A stretch of DNA of 64,000 nucleotides, from positions 992,001-1,056,000 of the forward strand of contig NZ_SUNB01000001.1 in assembly GCF_007570825.1 (NCBI RefSeq), given 5' to 3'. The stretch's first letter is position 1. The number at the start of each line of letters is the position of its first letter. The DNA is from Pleionea sediminis (GTDB lineage: Bacteria; Pseudomonadota; Gammaproteobacteria; Enterobacterales; Kangiellaceae). The notes beneath the pieces are model-generated. The model made no database searches. It saw only the letters and a program-made list of their open reading frames with translations, and was not told the DNA's origin. Shown here one piece after another: positions 9,029 through 18,369 of this stretch. The position numbers and the translations under genes were made by a program.

Positions 9029-11146
9029 ATGCTTAACCTAACACCAATAGTTAAAATACTCTCTAATAAATATTCTTCTAAAAAATACTTTAAAACCATT
9101 TTCCCCATATTTTTCATTAGTTTATATACTTTTCCAGTGTCGGCAGATGATCAGCTTGAAGACGAAGAACTTTTTAGTTTAGAGCTGCACGAGCTGTTGA
9201 ATATAAAAGTAACGGTGTCATCAAACTTTAAGGAATCACAACTTATTTCAGGCTCAACGGTGGATGTCATTTTAAAGTCACAATGGCAAGACTATGGCGC
9301 AGAAAATGTGAGCGATGCTCTCAGTCACCTTCCTGGCACCATGATATATCCAACCACATGGGGAGGATCTGCCGTAGCCATTAGAGGTTTCGCGTCTAAT
9401 TTATCTGTTCGTGGAATCGCAACTGTTCTCGATGGTATTCCCATGAATAACCTGAGGACAGGTTCAGCTTTATACGATATTCGAGGCTATTCTGTTTCCA
9501 GCTTGGATCGGATAGAAATGATTCGAGGCCCTGGCTCTGCTCTCTATGGCTCAGATGCTTTCCATGGCGTTATTTCGATGAAATCTTATCAATCAAAAGA
9601 AGACAATACGGATATTTGGATACACACTTCCAGTGAAGGATTCGTGGAAAGCAACGTTAATCATACATCTATAGTTGGAGATGTAGCGATAAATGCATCA
9701 GTTACCACAATTGACCAGTCAGCCCAAGATATTCCTTACTCCTATACCATTCCGGGTACTAACACAGTAGAAACTTCAGCACGAGCAAATGCATATGATG
9801 CTTATACGGGTATTTTCAAAATTAGTGTTCCCATTAGCAACACTTTTGAAACAAACTACGGCTTGTATGTAAAATCCCATGACTCCATTGAAAGTGTCTC
9901 CGGTGGCCAAAGTCAGTCACCTTTTGGTAGTATCTTTTTAGATACTGATGTCACCGATGGCAAAGACCGACTTATTGCCCTAAAAGGTGATTTTGAAGTT
10001 AACTTTGCAAATGAAATAACATTCGAGGGAAAAGCCTACTTATGGAAGAGTAGTGTCAAACAGTATACAGATACTTCTCTACTGCCCGGATTTGATGGTC
10101 GTGGTTCTCTAGGTCTTGGAAAAGAAGAAGTCTCAGGCGTCAGCTTTCTTGTAAAACAACCAACCAACCCCTTGAAGACTCAATGGGCCATTGGCATTGA
10201 TTACAAAAAAAATAAATTTGATAAAAGCCAAAATTTTCTGACCGAAAGCGGCGAAGATCGCACAATTGTTTTTGCTGTTCCTCCTCCCCAAACTGGGTTC
10301 GATCGTGACGTGACAGGCTTAGTGGTCTCAGCAAAAACAAAGTTGGTGGATGATCGTATTCAAATAGTTTACGGAGGTCGGTATGACACTTATTCAAACT
10401 TCGGAAACCAAACTTCACCTCGTTTTGGAATAATCTATTTGCCCACTGAAAAGTCAGCACTCAAATTATTATACGGTGAAGCTTTTCGAGCACCAATATC
10501 AAGCGAATTGCTAGGTGCTGGAGGGTTTAAGGGAAATCCGGGTTTAGAACCCGAAGTCATTGAAACCACAGAGCTAGTTTATATGTTCCAGTCTGATAGC
10601 TGGAAGCTTAACCTGACCTATTTTGAAAGTGAATGGACCAATGGCATCATTTTAACACCAACCACCGACCCTGACTTTACTGCTGAGTATAACAACGTTG
10701 GTGAAAATGAATCGAACGGTGTAGAAGTCACTTATCGTGGAAGTTTAGAGAACTGGCGTTGGGACCTCAGTGCATCAATGGTGAATAGCAAAGCCATTAC
10801 AGCGACTGGGAATATCGACTATGTCGCCTTTCCAGAGAATATTTTCAATATTAATTTTGGGTATACGTTTGAAAAACAAAATCTCGATTTATATGTCACA
10901 AATCGAATACATCAAGACGCCAAAGAAGGACCAATTTCAGATAATGTCCCAAACCCAAGACCCTTAAAGAATTTTTACAATACTGACGTCACGCTCGAGT
11001 GGAAGGTTTCCAATCAATGGTCAATTCAGGTCGGTATTCGCAATATTTTCGATAAAGAAAATTACTTACCCGCAGTTTGGAACAATGAAAATGGAATTCG
11101 AACTCTGGGCACTTATTTTCAAGCAGGGTTATCTATACGCTTATAA
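9029..11146 (+). CDS. TonB-dependent receptor, tandem copy 1
   Basis: An outer-membrane receptor of about 705 residues. A signal sequence precedes a short acidic segment and 'LHELLNIKVTVSSNFKES', the 'LL(N/D)(L/I).VTVAS' motif common at the N-terminus of CirA/BtuB-type receptors. The plug ends in 'IEMIRGPGSALYGSDAFHGVISM', followed by a beta-barrel with a terminal 'LGTYFQAGLSIRL' strand. I prefer the ATG at 9029; a TTG eight codons upstream would give a longer leader. The neighbouring downstream gene is a close paralogue along its whole length, so the pair arose by tandem duplication. The substrate is unknown. Confidence 0.9.
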   Translation: MLNLTPIVKILSNKYSSKKYFKTIFPIFFISLYTFPVSADDQLEDEELFSLELHELLNIKVTVSSNFKESQLISGSTVDVILKSQWQDYGAENVSDALSHLPGTMIYPTTWGGSAVAIRGFASNLSVRGIATVLDGIPMNNLRTGSALYDIRGYSVSSLDRIEMIRGPGSALYGSDAFHGVISMKSYQSKEDNTDIWIHTSSEGFVESNVNHTSIVGDVAINASVTTIDQSAQDIPYSYTIPGTNTVETSARANAYDAYTGIFKISVPISNTFETNYGLYVKSHDSIESVSGGQSQSPFGSIFLDTDVTDGKDRLIALKGDFEVNFANEITFEGKAYLWKSSVKQYTDTSLLPGFDGRGSLGLGKEEVSGVSFLVKQPTNPLKTQWAIGIDYKKNKFDKSQNFLTESGEDRTIVFAVPPPQTGFDRDVTGLVVSAKTKLVDDRIQIVYGGRYDTYSNFGNQTSPRFGIIYLPTEKSALKLLYGEAFRAPISSELLGAGGFKGNPGLEPEVIETTELVYMFQSDSWKLNLTYFESEWTNGIILTPTTDPDFTAEYNNVGENESNGVEVTYRGSLENWRWDLSASMVNSKAITATGNIDYVAFPENIFNINFGYTFEKQNLDLYVTNRIHQDAKEGPISDNVPNPRPLKNFYNTDVTLEWKVSNQWSIQVGIRNIFDKENYLPAVWNNENGIRTLGTYFQAGLSIRL

Positions 11147-11193
11147 TTCGCAAAAAAAAATTCTCACAAAGAGATACCCCTCAATAGATTTAG

Positions 11194-11206
11194 GCTAATT
11201 ATTAGC
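11194..11206. promoter_or_regulatory. Palindromic operator-like site
   Basis: A perfect 13-base palindrome, GCTAAT-T-ATTAGC, lies about 64 bases before the second tandem receptor. No equivalent was seen before the first copy. It may be a repressor or activator site giving the two paralogues different control. No known binding-protein consensus was matched. Confidence 0.3.
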
Positions 11207-11269
11207 TAAAATCAAAGAGTTGACTATATTTTAGAGAATAAGAACCTCTAAATGAAAGGAAAAATTCCG

Positions 11270-13390
11270 ATGAACGTCAGCCAAGAAGAAACATTATTTC
11301 GTAATAATTCTGAACCCGTAAACTCAAAGACATTCCGTCTCTCAAAACTATCTACAGCTTGTCTATTATGCATTCTTGGAAGTACTTGTAGCTTCGCTTC
11401 TGAAGACGAAGGTATCGGTGATATTTCTCTGGAGGATCTCTTAAACATCGAGGTAACCGTCGCTTCCAATTTTAAAGAAACAGAATTGGAGTCCGGCTCT
11501 ACGGTTGAAGCAATTCTAAAAAGCCAGTGGCGCGACTATGGTGCCGAAAGTGTGAGCGATGCTATCGGTCACCTACCAAGTACAATGATTTACCCAGTGC
11601 CTTGGGGTGGCTCTGCAGTAGCTATTCGCGGTTATGCATCAAACTTATCCGTCCGAGGTATCGCGACAGTGCTTGATGGCATACCGATGAACAATTTAAG
11701 AACAGGTTCAGCCTTGTACGATATTCGTGGCTTTACGGTTTCTAGCTTGGATCGAATAGAAATGATTCGTGGACCGGGCTCAGCGCTCTATGGTTCAGAC
11801 GCTTTCCATGGGGTAATCTCCATGAAAACTTATCAATCAAAAGAAAATAACACTGATTTTTGGTTACAAGCTTCCAGCGAAGGGTTTGTGGAAGGCAACG
11901 CCAACCATACATCAATACTGGGCGATATAGCGATAAATGCTTCAATAACAACGATTGATCAGTCTGATCAAGATATCCCCTATTCTTATACAGTTCCTGG
12001 AACGACAACCGTTCAAACATCAAGTCGTGCTAACGCATATGATGCTTACATGGGTGTATTCAAAATTAGCGTTCCAATAAGCGATACTTTCAAAACAAAT
12101 TATGGCATCTACTTAAAATCACATGACTCAATTGAAAGTGTTAGTGGTGGACAAAGCCAAAGCCCCTTCGGCAGTATTTTCTTAAACACCGACATTACCG
12201 ATGGTAAAGATAGACTGGTCGCTCTCAAAGGTGATTTCGAAGCTAATTTCGACAACGAAATTACATTGGAAGGTAAAGCTTATCTATGGGAAAGTCGAGT
12301 AGAACAATTTACAGATACTTCGCTTTTACCAGGTTTTGGTGGAGCAGGTTCTCTTTCTGTTGGTGTTGAGGAAGTGTCTGGTGTAAGCGTTCTAGTTAAG
12401 CAACCAACAAATCCATTAAATACTCAATGGGCTGTTGGTATTGATTATAAAAAGAATGAAGTGTCAAAAAGCCAAACTTATCTTACCGCTAGTGGAACAG
12501 ACCGGACCATAATTTTCGTTGCTCCAGATATTATTGCGGGATTTGATCGTGACGTTAAAGGCTTAGTTGTTTCGGCTAAAACTAAATTAATCGATGATCG
12601 TCTTCAAATAGTCTACGGTGGTCGGTACGATAAATACTCTGATTTTGGAAATCAAACTTCCCCGCGATTCGGCGTTATATTTTTGCCTACAGAAAAACAA
12701 GCATTGAAACTATTGTACGGTGAAGCTTTCCGAGCTCCTATCGTTACAGAATTACTGGGTGCCGGTGGTTTTAAAGGAAATCCCGACTTAGAACCTGAAG
12801 TTATTGAAACCACCGAACTGGTTTACATGTATCAGTCCGACAGCTGGAAACTTAACGTCACTTATTTTGAAAGTGAATGGACCAATGGAATCATTTTAAC
12901 ACCAACCACCGATCCTGACTTTACTGCAGAGTATAACAACGTTGGTGAAAATGAATCTGATGGATTAGAAATAACTTATCGAGGAAGCTCCGGCAATTGG
13001 CGCTGGGATCTAAGCGCATCTTTTGTGAGCAGTGAATCAATCTCTGCGACAGGAAACGTTGATTATGCTGCATTTCCAGAAAAAATATTTAATTTGAACT
13101 TTGGTTATCGTTTTGAAGAAGAAAACCTGGACTTGTTTGTCACGAATCGTATTCATCAAGACGCGAAAGAAGGACCTATCTCTAACAATGTTCCAGCACC
13201 AAATGATCTTGACGATTACTTTGCAACCGATGTTACTCTCGATTGGTCTCCCTCTAAAAAATGGACATTGCAACTGGGCATTCGAAATATATTTGATGAA
13301 GAAAACTTTGTACCGGCTGTTTGGAATAATGAAAATGGAGTTCAAACATTAGGAACCTACGTACAAGCAGGGTTCGCTTTTAAATTATAA
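11270..13390 (+). CDS. TonB-dependent receptor, tandem copy 2
   Basis: A paralogue of the receptor just upstream, about 706 residues, collinear with it from 'LLNIEVTVASNFKE' to the final barrel strand. Plug and barrel motifs are the same ('ALYGSDAFHGVISM', 'FRAPI', 'GGFKGNP'). By eye well over two thirds of aligned residues are identical; the most different part is the signal peptide and a loop near 'GTDRTIIFVAP'. I prefer the ATG at 11270 because it has an AAGGA site at good spacing; an ATG six codons upstream is possible. Retention of two copies suggests related but distinct ligands or expression conditions. Transcription ends at a strong hairpin just downstream. Confidence 0.9.
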   Translation: MNVSQEETLFRNNSEPVNSKTFRLSKLSTACLLCILGSTCSFASEDEGIGDISLEDLLNIEVTVASNFKETELESGSTVEAILKSQWRDYGAESVSDAIGHLPSTMIYPVPWGGSAVAIRGYASNLSVRGIATVLDGIPMNNLRTGSALYDIRGFTVSSLDRIEMIRGPGSALYGSDAFHGVISMKTYQSKENNTDFWLQASSEGFVEGNANHTSILGDIAINASITTIDQSDQDIPYSYTVPGTTTVQTSSRANAYDAYMGVFKISVPISDTFKTNYGIYLKSHDSIESVSGGQSQSPFGSIFLNTDITDGKDRLVALKGDFEANFDNEITLEGKAYLWESRVEQFTDTSLLPGFGGAGSLSVGVEEVSGVSVLVKQPTNPLNTQWAVGIDYKKNEVSKSQTYLTASGTDRTIIFVAPDIIAGFDRDVKGLVVSAKTKLIDDRLQIVYGGRYDKYSDFGNQTSPRFGVIFLPTEKQALKLLYGEAFRAPIVTELLGAGGFKGNPDLEPEVIETTELVYMYQSDSWKLNVTYFESEWTNGIILTPTTDPDFTAEYNNVGENESDGLEITYRGSSGNWRWDLSASFVSSESISATGNVDYAAFPEKIFNLNFGYRFEEENLDLFVTNRIHQDAKEGPISNNVPAPNDLDDYFATDVTLDWSPSKKWTLQLGIRNIFDEENFVPAVWNNENGVQTLGTYVQAGFAFKL

Positions 13391-13412
13391 AACTTTAACA
13401 AAACAACGAAAC

Positions 13413-13442
13413 AAAAATGGCGCGAGTTTTCGCGCCATTTTT
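13413..13442. terminator. Bidirectional rho-independent terminator
   Basis: A perfect 12-base inverted repeat (AAAAATGGCGCG / CGCGCCATTTTT) with a six-base loop sits between the second tandem receptor and the convergent universal-stress gene. The A/T ends give a U-run in both directions, so it can terminate both transcripts. Confidence 0.85.
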
Positions 13443-13463
13443 ATTATGATTAATCGTTGTGAA

Positions 13464-14327
13464 CTAGCGTAAAAGCAATAAAGGACGCTTCGTTTTTTCC
13501 AGCATTTTTTCGGTGAAGCTACCTAAAAGAAAACCTCTAACTCGACTATGACTAAATGCGCCCATTACAGTAAGATCAATGTCTTGCTCTAATTGATACT
13601 TAGCTAACGCCTCATCAATTTCTCCTTCGAGCTTAACAGTCGTTACTTCAATATCACTATTTTCTAATTCTTTTTTAGCTTCATCCAATAGAGTATCAAT
13701 TGATTGATCGGCATCTCCAACATAAACCAAATGACATATTGCATCTTTAAAGGCCGGACTGGTACCGACCATCGACAACGCTTTTCTAGATGCACTGCTA
13801 CCGTTGTAAGCTAACATAATTTTTTGGGGAGTCGAAAAACTTTTATTAACGACTAATATTGGCTTATGAAGTGAACGAATCGTTGTTTCTAACTGAGTAC
13901 CGACTCCCGACTCATCACCTTCATGTTGCTCACCTCGAATACCAACAACGAGTACTCTTATTTCATCTTCAAGCTCAACTAACGATTCAGCAAGCGCACC
14001 ATGCCGTTGTCTAATTTCAACATGACTAACACCACTCTCTACAGCCTTTTTCTTGGCTGCCTTTAGCATGATGTTGCCTTTTTCAATGAGTAAGCGAGAA
14101 CGGTTTTGCTCAACTTCGGTTAGTTCATTGAGTAAATCTTCGGATGCGCCTAATCCAATAGCCCCTGTTAGGTCTGCGACTGCAGGCACTTTGGTATGTT
14201 CAATCGTATGCAGAAATGTTAGCGGTGCATCTACCTTATTCGCGATCCAGGATGAATAATCACAAACAGCCTCGCTGTATTTCGAACCATCGATGCACGA
14301 CAAAATATATTGTTTTTGTTCTTTCAT
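13464..14327 (-). CDS. Tandem-domain universal stress protein (UspE-like architecture)
   Basis: A 287-residue cytoplasmic protein made of two Usp domains (about 1-150 and 155-287). The second domain carries the nucleotide-binding signature near the end, 'VMGAFSHSRVRGFLLGSFTEKML' (G.xx.S...xLGS pattern), and the first has 'VVGIRG' in the equivalent place. Its ATG overlaps the stop of the SulP transporter gene by one base (TAATG), with a GGAGG ribosome-binding site inside the transporter's end. That coupling suggests a regulatory or energy-sensing role linked to anion transport; this is inferred from arrangement. Confidence 0.88.
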   Translation of the reverse strand: MKEQKQYILSCIDGSKYSEAVCDYSSWIANKVDAPLTFLHTIEHTKVPAVADLTGAIGLGASEDLLNELTEVEQNRSRLLIEKGNIMLKAAKKKAVESGVSHVEIRQRHGALAESLVELEDEIRVLVVGIRGEQHEGDESGVGTQLETTIRSLHKPILVVNKSFSTPQKIMLAYNGSSASRKALSMVGTSPAFKDAICHLVYVGDADQSIDTLLDEAKKELENSDIEVTTVKLEGEIDEALAKYQLEQDIDLTVMGAFSHSRVRGFLLGSFTEKMLEKTKRPLLLLR

Positions 14328-15826
14328 TAATGTCCTCCCAAAACACGCTCAAGTTCTTCAGGCTTATCGTGAACGCCAAATCGGTCAACAATAGTTTCAC
14401 TCGCTTCATTCAATCCAATGACTTGAACTTCTGCACCTTCGCGCCTGAATTTAACAACCGCCATATCCAGCGCATAAACCGCCGAAATATCCCAGAAGTG
14501 TGCTCGACTTAAATCAATAATAACTTTAGACACAGCCTCTTTAAAGTTAAATTGTTCGATAAACTTACTCGAAGAATTAAAAAATACTTGTCCATGAACT
14601 TTGTATGTGCGCGTACTAGAATCTTCATCAAGTAACTTTTCAAAATACATAAAATGACTAACTTTGTTCGCAAAAAACAACGCCGCAAGCAAGACACCGA
14701 CGAAGACACCATAAGCTAAATTATGGGTATAAACAACAACGACAACCGTTGAAATCATCACGATATTAGTTGACAGAGGATGATCTTTCAGATTTCGAAT
14801 GGAACGCCAGTCGAATGTACCAATTGAAACCATGATCATTACTGCAACAAGTGCTGCCATTGGAATTTGAGCCACCCAATCATTTAAAAAGACAACGAGA
14901 ATTAATAATACACTACCCGCAATCAAAGTAGACAAGCGCCCTCGGCCTCCGGATTTTACGTTAATAACCGATTGACCAATCATGGCACACCCAGCCATAC
15001 CACCTAGAAGGCCAGCACCAATATTGGCAATGCCCTGACCTTTACACTCCCGATTCTTATCACTTGGCGTATCCGTTAAATCGTCCACAATCGTCGCAGT
15101 CATCAAAGATTCGAGCAAACCCACAACAGCAAGTGCTGCAGAATAAGGAAAAATAATGGATAAGGTTTCAAAGGTCATTGGCACGTCAGGCCATAAGAAT
15201 ATTGGCAAAGTATCGGGCAACTCTCCCATATCACCAACGGTTCGAATATCGAGTCCAACAATCATTGCAAAAGCGGTACATGACAAAATACAAACCAAAG
15301 GAGAAGGTATCATCTTGCCAATAACGGGAATGTAGGGAAAAAGATAAATAATGCCAAGTCCTACAGCCGTCATTGCATAAACGTGCCAAGTAACACTAGC
15401 ACCAGTCAGCTCTGGCAATTGAGCCATAAATATCAGTATCGCCAATGCATTCACAAATCCTGTCACCACAGAGCGAGAGACAAAACTCATGAGACTGCCA
15501 AGCTTCAAATATCCAGCAATGATTTGCAGTACGCCCGTAAGTAAAGTCGCAGCGAGCAAGTACTCAAGCCCATGATTTTTTACCAGCGTCACCATCAATA
15601 AGGCCATAGCGCCGGTCGCAGCAGAAATCATCCCTGGCCGGCCACCAATGAAGGCAATTATGACGGCAATACAAAAAGACGCGTACAAACCGACCTTTGG
15701 ATCGACTCCTGCAATGATGGAAAATGCGATAGCTTCCGGAATTAATGCAAGGGCCACCACAAGCCCAGCCAAAATGTCTCCGCGTAAATTTCCAACCCAG
15801 TCAGCTTTGGTTGATTTTAAAAGCAT
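14327..15826 (-). CDS. SulP-family anion transporter with STAS domain
   Basis: A 499-residue inner-membrane transporter. The N-terminal motif '[36 protein letters not shown]' (split across helices 1-2) and '[27 protein letters not shown]' are hallmark SulP segments, giving 12-14 helices; residues about 410-499 form a STAS domain, as usual in the family. SulP proteins carry sulfate, bicarbonate or other anions with Na+ or H+. The coupled universal stress protein gene downstream and a carbonic anhydrase about 9 kb away make bicarbonate a reasonable guess, but the substrate cannot be read from sequence. The ATG has an AGGG site five bases upstream. Confidence 0.9.
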   Translation of the reverse strand: MLLKSTKADWVGNLRGDILAGLVVALALIPEAIAFSIIAGVDPKVGLYASFCIAVIIAFIGGRPGMISAATGAMALLMVTLVKNHGLEYLLAATLLTGVLQIIAGYLKLGSLMSFVSRSVVTGFVNALAILIFMAQLPELTGASVTWHVYAMTAVGLGIIYLFPYIPVIGKMIPSPLVCILSCTAFAMIVGLDIRTVGDMGELPDTLPIFLWPDVPMTFETLSIIFPYSAALAVVGLLESLMTATIVDDLTDTPSDKNRECKGQGIANIGAGLLGGMAGCAMIGQSVINVKSGGRGRLSTLIAGSVLLILVVFLNDWVAQIPMAALVAVMIMVSIGTFDWRSIRNLKDHPLSTNIVMISTVVVVVYTHNLAYGVFVGVLLAALFFANKVSHFMYFEKLLDEDSSTRTYKVHGQVFFNSSSKFIEQFNFKEAVSKVIIDLSRAHFWDISAVYALDMAVVKFRREGAEVQVIGLNEASETIVDRFGVHDKPEELERVLGGH

Positions 15827-16096
15827 ATTAACCCTACTTGTAATTTGTAACCTGAATTAATGCGTTTGCCTGTATAAAGATAGGCTCTATCCAAAAGGTA
15901 GTTTGTTTTTGCCAATAATGGAGAATCCAACGGCATTCTTTCGAAACTTTAGGCTCACTTGCCTTGAATGGAGGGCGAATTCTACAGCAGACATCTCACA
16001 AGAGCAATGCAGCGCAACATTGATAAATTAGTTAGCAACTGGAGAGAGAGTAGTAATCATCTATAATTTATTAACAATGGCTGGTCTAGGTATGAT

Positions 16097-17404
16097 ATGT
16101 CGGTTGAACTGAGTGAGCTGAAGGTAAAAATTGCCGATCTCAAAGTTGGCATGTACGTTTGCCGATTAGATAAACCTTGGGAAGAAACCAGTTTTCTTTT
16201 ACAAGGTTTTTTAATTACCTCGCAGGAAGATATCGACGCTTTAGCCAAACAATGCCGCTACGTTTATGTTGAAACAAGAACTTTCGCAACCAAAGCAACA
16301 GAGGGCGAAAGGCGTATTGCTCAAATGGGACTGAGTGCGAGAAAAAGCACTCTTGATGTCACTCCGACACTTCCTCCCCTTAAAGTACCAGAAATTCCCG
16401 ATCTAAAACACAGAAAGTCTTATACAAATACCTGTACTGTTGAACAAGAATTTTCTCAAGCCAGATTATGTTTTAAATATGCCAAATCAGCAGTACAAAG
16501 TATCATTGACGGTGTCCGCTTAAATCGAAACATTGATATGGATGAATGCCGAGAAGTTGTTAATGACGTCATTGACTCGATATTTAGAAATCACAACGCG
16601 CTAATCTGGTTAACTCGAATTAAAAATAAAGACGATTACACTGCCGAACATTCAATTAATGTCTGTATTTTGTCGATCGCTTTTGCAAAATTTTTAGGAC
16701 TAGACGAAAAACACATTGAAAACATCGGCTTGTGTGGAATGTTACACGATGTTGGAAAGGCAAAGATTCCTGACGAAATCCTAAATAAGCCGGGACGTTT
16801 CACTGACGAAGAAATGGAAATAATGAAACTTCATACAACTTTTGGTCGTGATTTATTAATGTCAGTGCCCGATCATGATATGAACGTTATTGATGTCGCT
16901 TACTGTCACCATGAGAGAATGGATGGTAATGGATACCCTATTGGCTTAGAACCATCGAAAATACCCTATTATGCGCAACTTATTAGTATTGCAGATGCTT
17001 ACGATGCCATAACCAGTAGCAGAATTTACGACAGTGCACGTTCCTCAATGAATGCGCTTGATATTATTTATAAAAATCGAAACCTTCAATTTAATGAACA
17101 ACTTGCTTTGGAGTTTGTCAGGTTTATAGGAGTGTATCCGCCAGGCTCAATTGTTGAAATGTCCAATGGAGAAATAGGCATTGTTATTTCATCGAGTCTG
17201 GAACATAAACTCAGACCTAGAGTTTTACTTTTAAGACGGTCAGATAAAAAAACGGTTCAAAAAACGATTATTCAACTCGAACAACGCCCAAAAGATTGTG
17301 ACGGAAATTTATATAACATTGCAAAAGAAATACCGAACGGTACTTATGGTATCGACATTGGAGACTTTCTACATAAAAACTTAAAGCTCGATCAGGAGAC
17401 TTAA
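16097..17404 (+). CDS. DUF3391/HD-GYP c-di-GMP phosphodiesterase
   Basis: A 435-residue cytoplasmic protein. Residues about 8-60 are a DUF3391 domain ('LKVGMYVCRLDKPWEE...F'), typical at the N-terminus of HD-GYP proteins. The catalytic domain retains the metal and substrate residues: H185, H217-D218 in 'HDVGK' (217-221), H246, and HHERMDGNGYP at 271-281. HD-GYP enzymes hydrolyse c-di-GMP to GMP through pGpG. A PilZ-domain gene starts four bases past the stop, so a c-di-GMP hydrolase and a c-di-GMP receptor are co-expressed. A TATAAT at 16062-16067 could be its -10 element, but no good -35 was found. Confidence 0.92.
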   Translation: MSVELSELKVKIADLKVGMYVCRLDKPWEETSFLLQGFLITSQEDIDALAKQCRYVYVETRTFATKATEGERRIAQMGLSARKSTLDVTPTLPPLKVPEIPDLKHRKSYTNTCTVEQEFSQARLCFKYAKSAVQSIIDGVRLNRNIDMDECREVVNDVIDSIFRNHNALIWLTRIKNKDDYTAEHSINVCILSIAFAKFLGLDEKHIENIGLCGMLHDVGKAKIPDEILNKPGRFTDEEMEIMKLHTTFGRDLLMSVPDHDMNVIDVAYCHHERMDGNGYPIGLEPSKIPYYAQLISIADAYDAITSSRIYDSARSSMNALDIIYKNRNLQFNEQLALEFVRFIGVYPPGSIVEMSNGEIGIVISSSLEHKLRPRVLLLRRSDKKTVQKTIIQLEQRPKDCDGNLYNIAKEIPNGTYGIDIGDFLHKNLKLDQET

Positions 17405-17407
17405 CCT

Positions 17408-17785
17408 ATGCAAAATGAGAAGCGGAAATTTCCCAGGCTATTATGTTCAGATCAGTTTTCGAATAGCACGATCATTATTGATGATGTTGCATATGAAATG
17501 ATCTCGGTTAACTTTAATAATTCAGGGATGGCCGTTTACTCTCATATTCGACTGCCAGAGACAAATATTTGCTTTGTGTCATTTACCCTAGATAATGAAT
17601 CACCGGTCGAAATTATGAATATTCCAGCGACTATTCGCTATCGACATGAAATGGAAACAGGTAACCAGTATGGCTTGGAGTTCAAAATTGAAGAAATGGA
17701 GCAACCAACTATTGCAAAACTTAAATCAATAGAAGAGTATCTGAGGCAATCTGAAGATCTCGAATCTCGCTGGCCACTCCCTTAA
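17408..17785 (+). CDS. PilZ-domain protein
   Basis: A 125-residue single PilZ domain. The N-terminal c-di-GMP-binding motif is intact as R6-K-F-P-R10 (RxxxR). The second motif, usually (D/N)xSxxG, appears as N35-F-N37-N-S-G40, so the usual Ser is Asn and the Ser has moved two positions. Binding may therefore be weakened or altered. It follows the HD-GYP gene by four bases and converges on a minus-strand gene. Likely role: cytoplasmic c-di-GMP effector coupled to local hydrolysis by its partner. Confidence 0.85.
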   Translation: MQNEKRKFPRLLCSDQFSNSTIIIDDVAYEMISVNFNNSGMAVYSHIRLPETNICFVSFTLDNESPVEIMNIPATIRYRHEMETGNQYGLEFKIEEMEQPTIAKLKSIEEYLRQSEDLESRWPLP

Positions 17786-17788
17786 TTT

Positions 17789-18328
17789 TTATAACATGGC
17801 TAAAATAATGACAGAAACCACTCCCGCACCAGATATAACGATTGTTTTGTTTCTGAGCATTGGAGATGTTAATCCTAAAAATAATCCACTAATTAAAATG
17901 AAAAGTAGAGCTAGCGAAACAAACTTTTGGAACCACTTAAACTCTGTTGGACCATGTCCTTTGTGCAGTTCAATCAAACTACGGATTAAACTAGGCTCTC
18001 TTTTAGTTATTACCAACTCACTGTTCTTTAATTCAAGCATAAAGTGAGTTTGCGAAGTAGGTCGAGTAATTGTGAGATCACTATTCCCACGAGTGTAATC
18101 AAAAGAGTGTTCAATTCCTGCAGCCTTTAATACCCTCTCAGTTTCTTTATTTCGATCATCGGCAGAAAAATCGATATTAAAATTGTCGCCACTATAAACA
18201 ATCGTCTCGACATTTTCTCCTTTTATATCTAAAAGATATAATCCGCCAGAAAGACCTATTATTACTAATACAGGAGCAAAAAATGATGCGGAGATTAGAT
18301 GAAGATTAATTAATGTTTTTCTATTCAT
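17789..18328 (-). CDS. PepSY-associated membrane protein
   Basis: A 179-residue protein with an N-terminal helix (about 10-33), a periplasmic region of about 80 residues, then 'ELHKGHGPTEFKWFQKFVSLALLFILISGLFLGL' split over a loop and a second helix, and a third helix at the end. The 'LHKGHG...W' plus 'GL.LGL' pattern resembles PepSY-associated TM proteins, which often work with iron or haem systems or ferric reductases. No such partner lies next to it. The precise function is unknown. Confidence 0.7.
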   Translation of the reverse strand: MNRKTLINLHLISASFFAPVLVIIGLSGGLYLLDIKGENVETIVYSGDNFNIDFSADDRNKETERVLKAAGIEHSFDYTRGNSDLTITRPTSQTHFMLELKNSELVITKREPSLIRSLIELHKGHGPTEFKWFQKFVSLALLFILISGLFLGLTSPMLRNKTIVISGAGVVSVIILAML

Positions 18329-18369
18329 AATTATTCAAACCTATATAGCTTACTTGTAACTGAAATTAT

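Noticed and set aside
10140-10460. A 106-codon minus-strand reading frame inside the first tandem receptor.
   Set aside because: It is antisense to conserved barrel sequence and is not kept in the paralogue.
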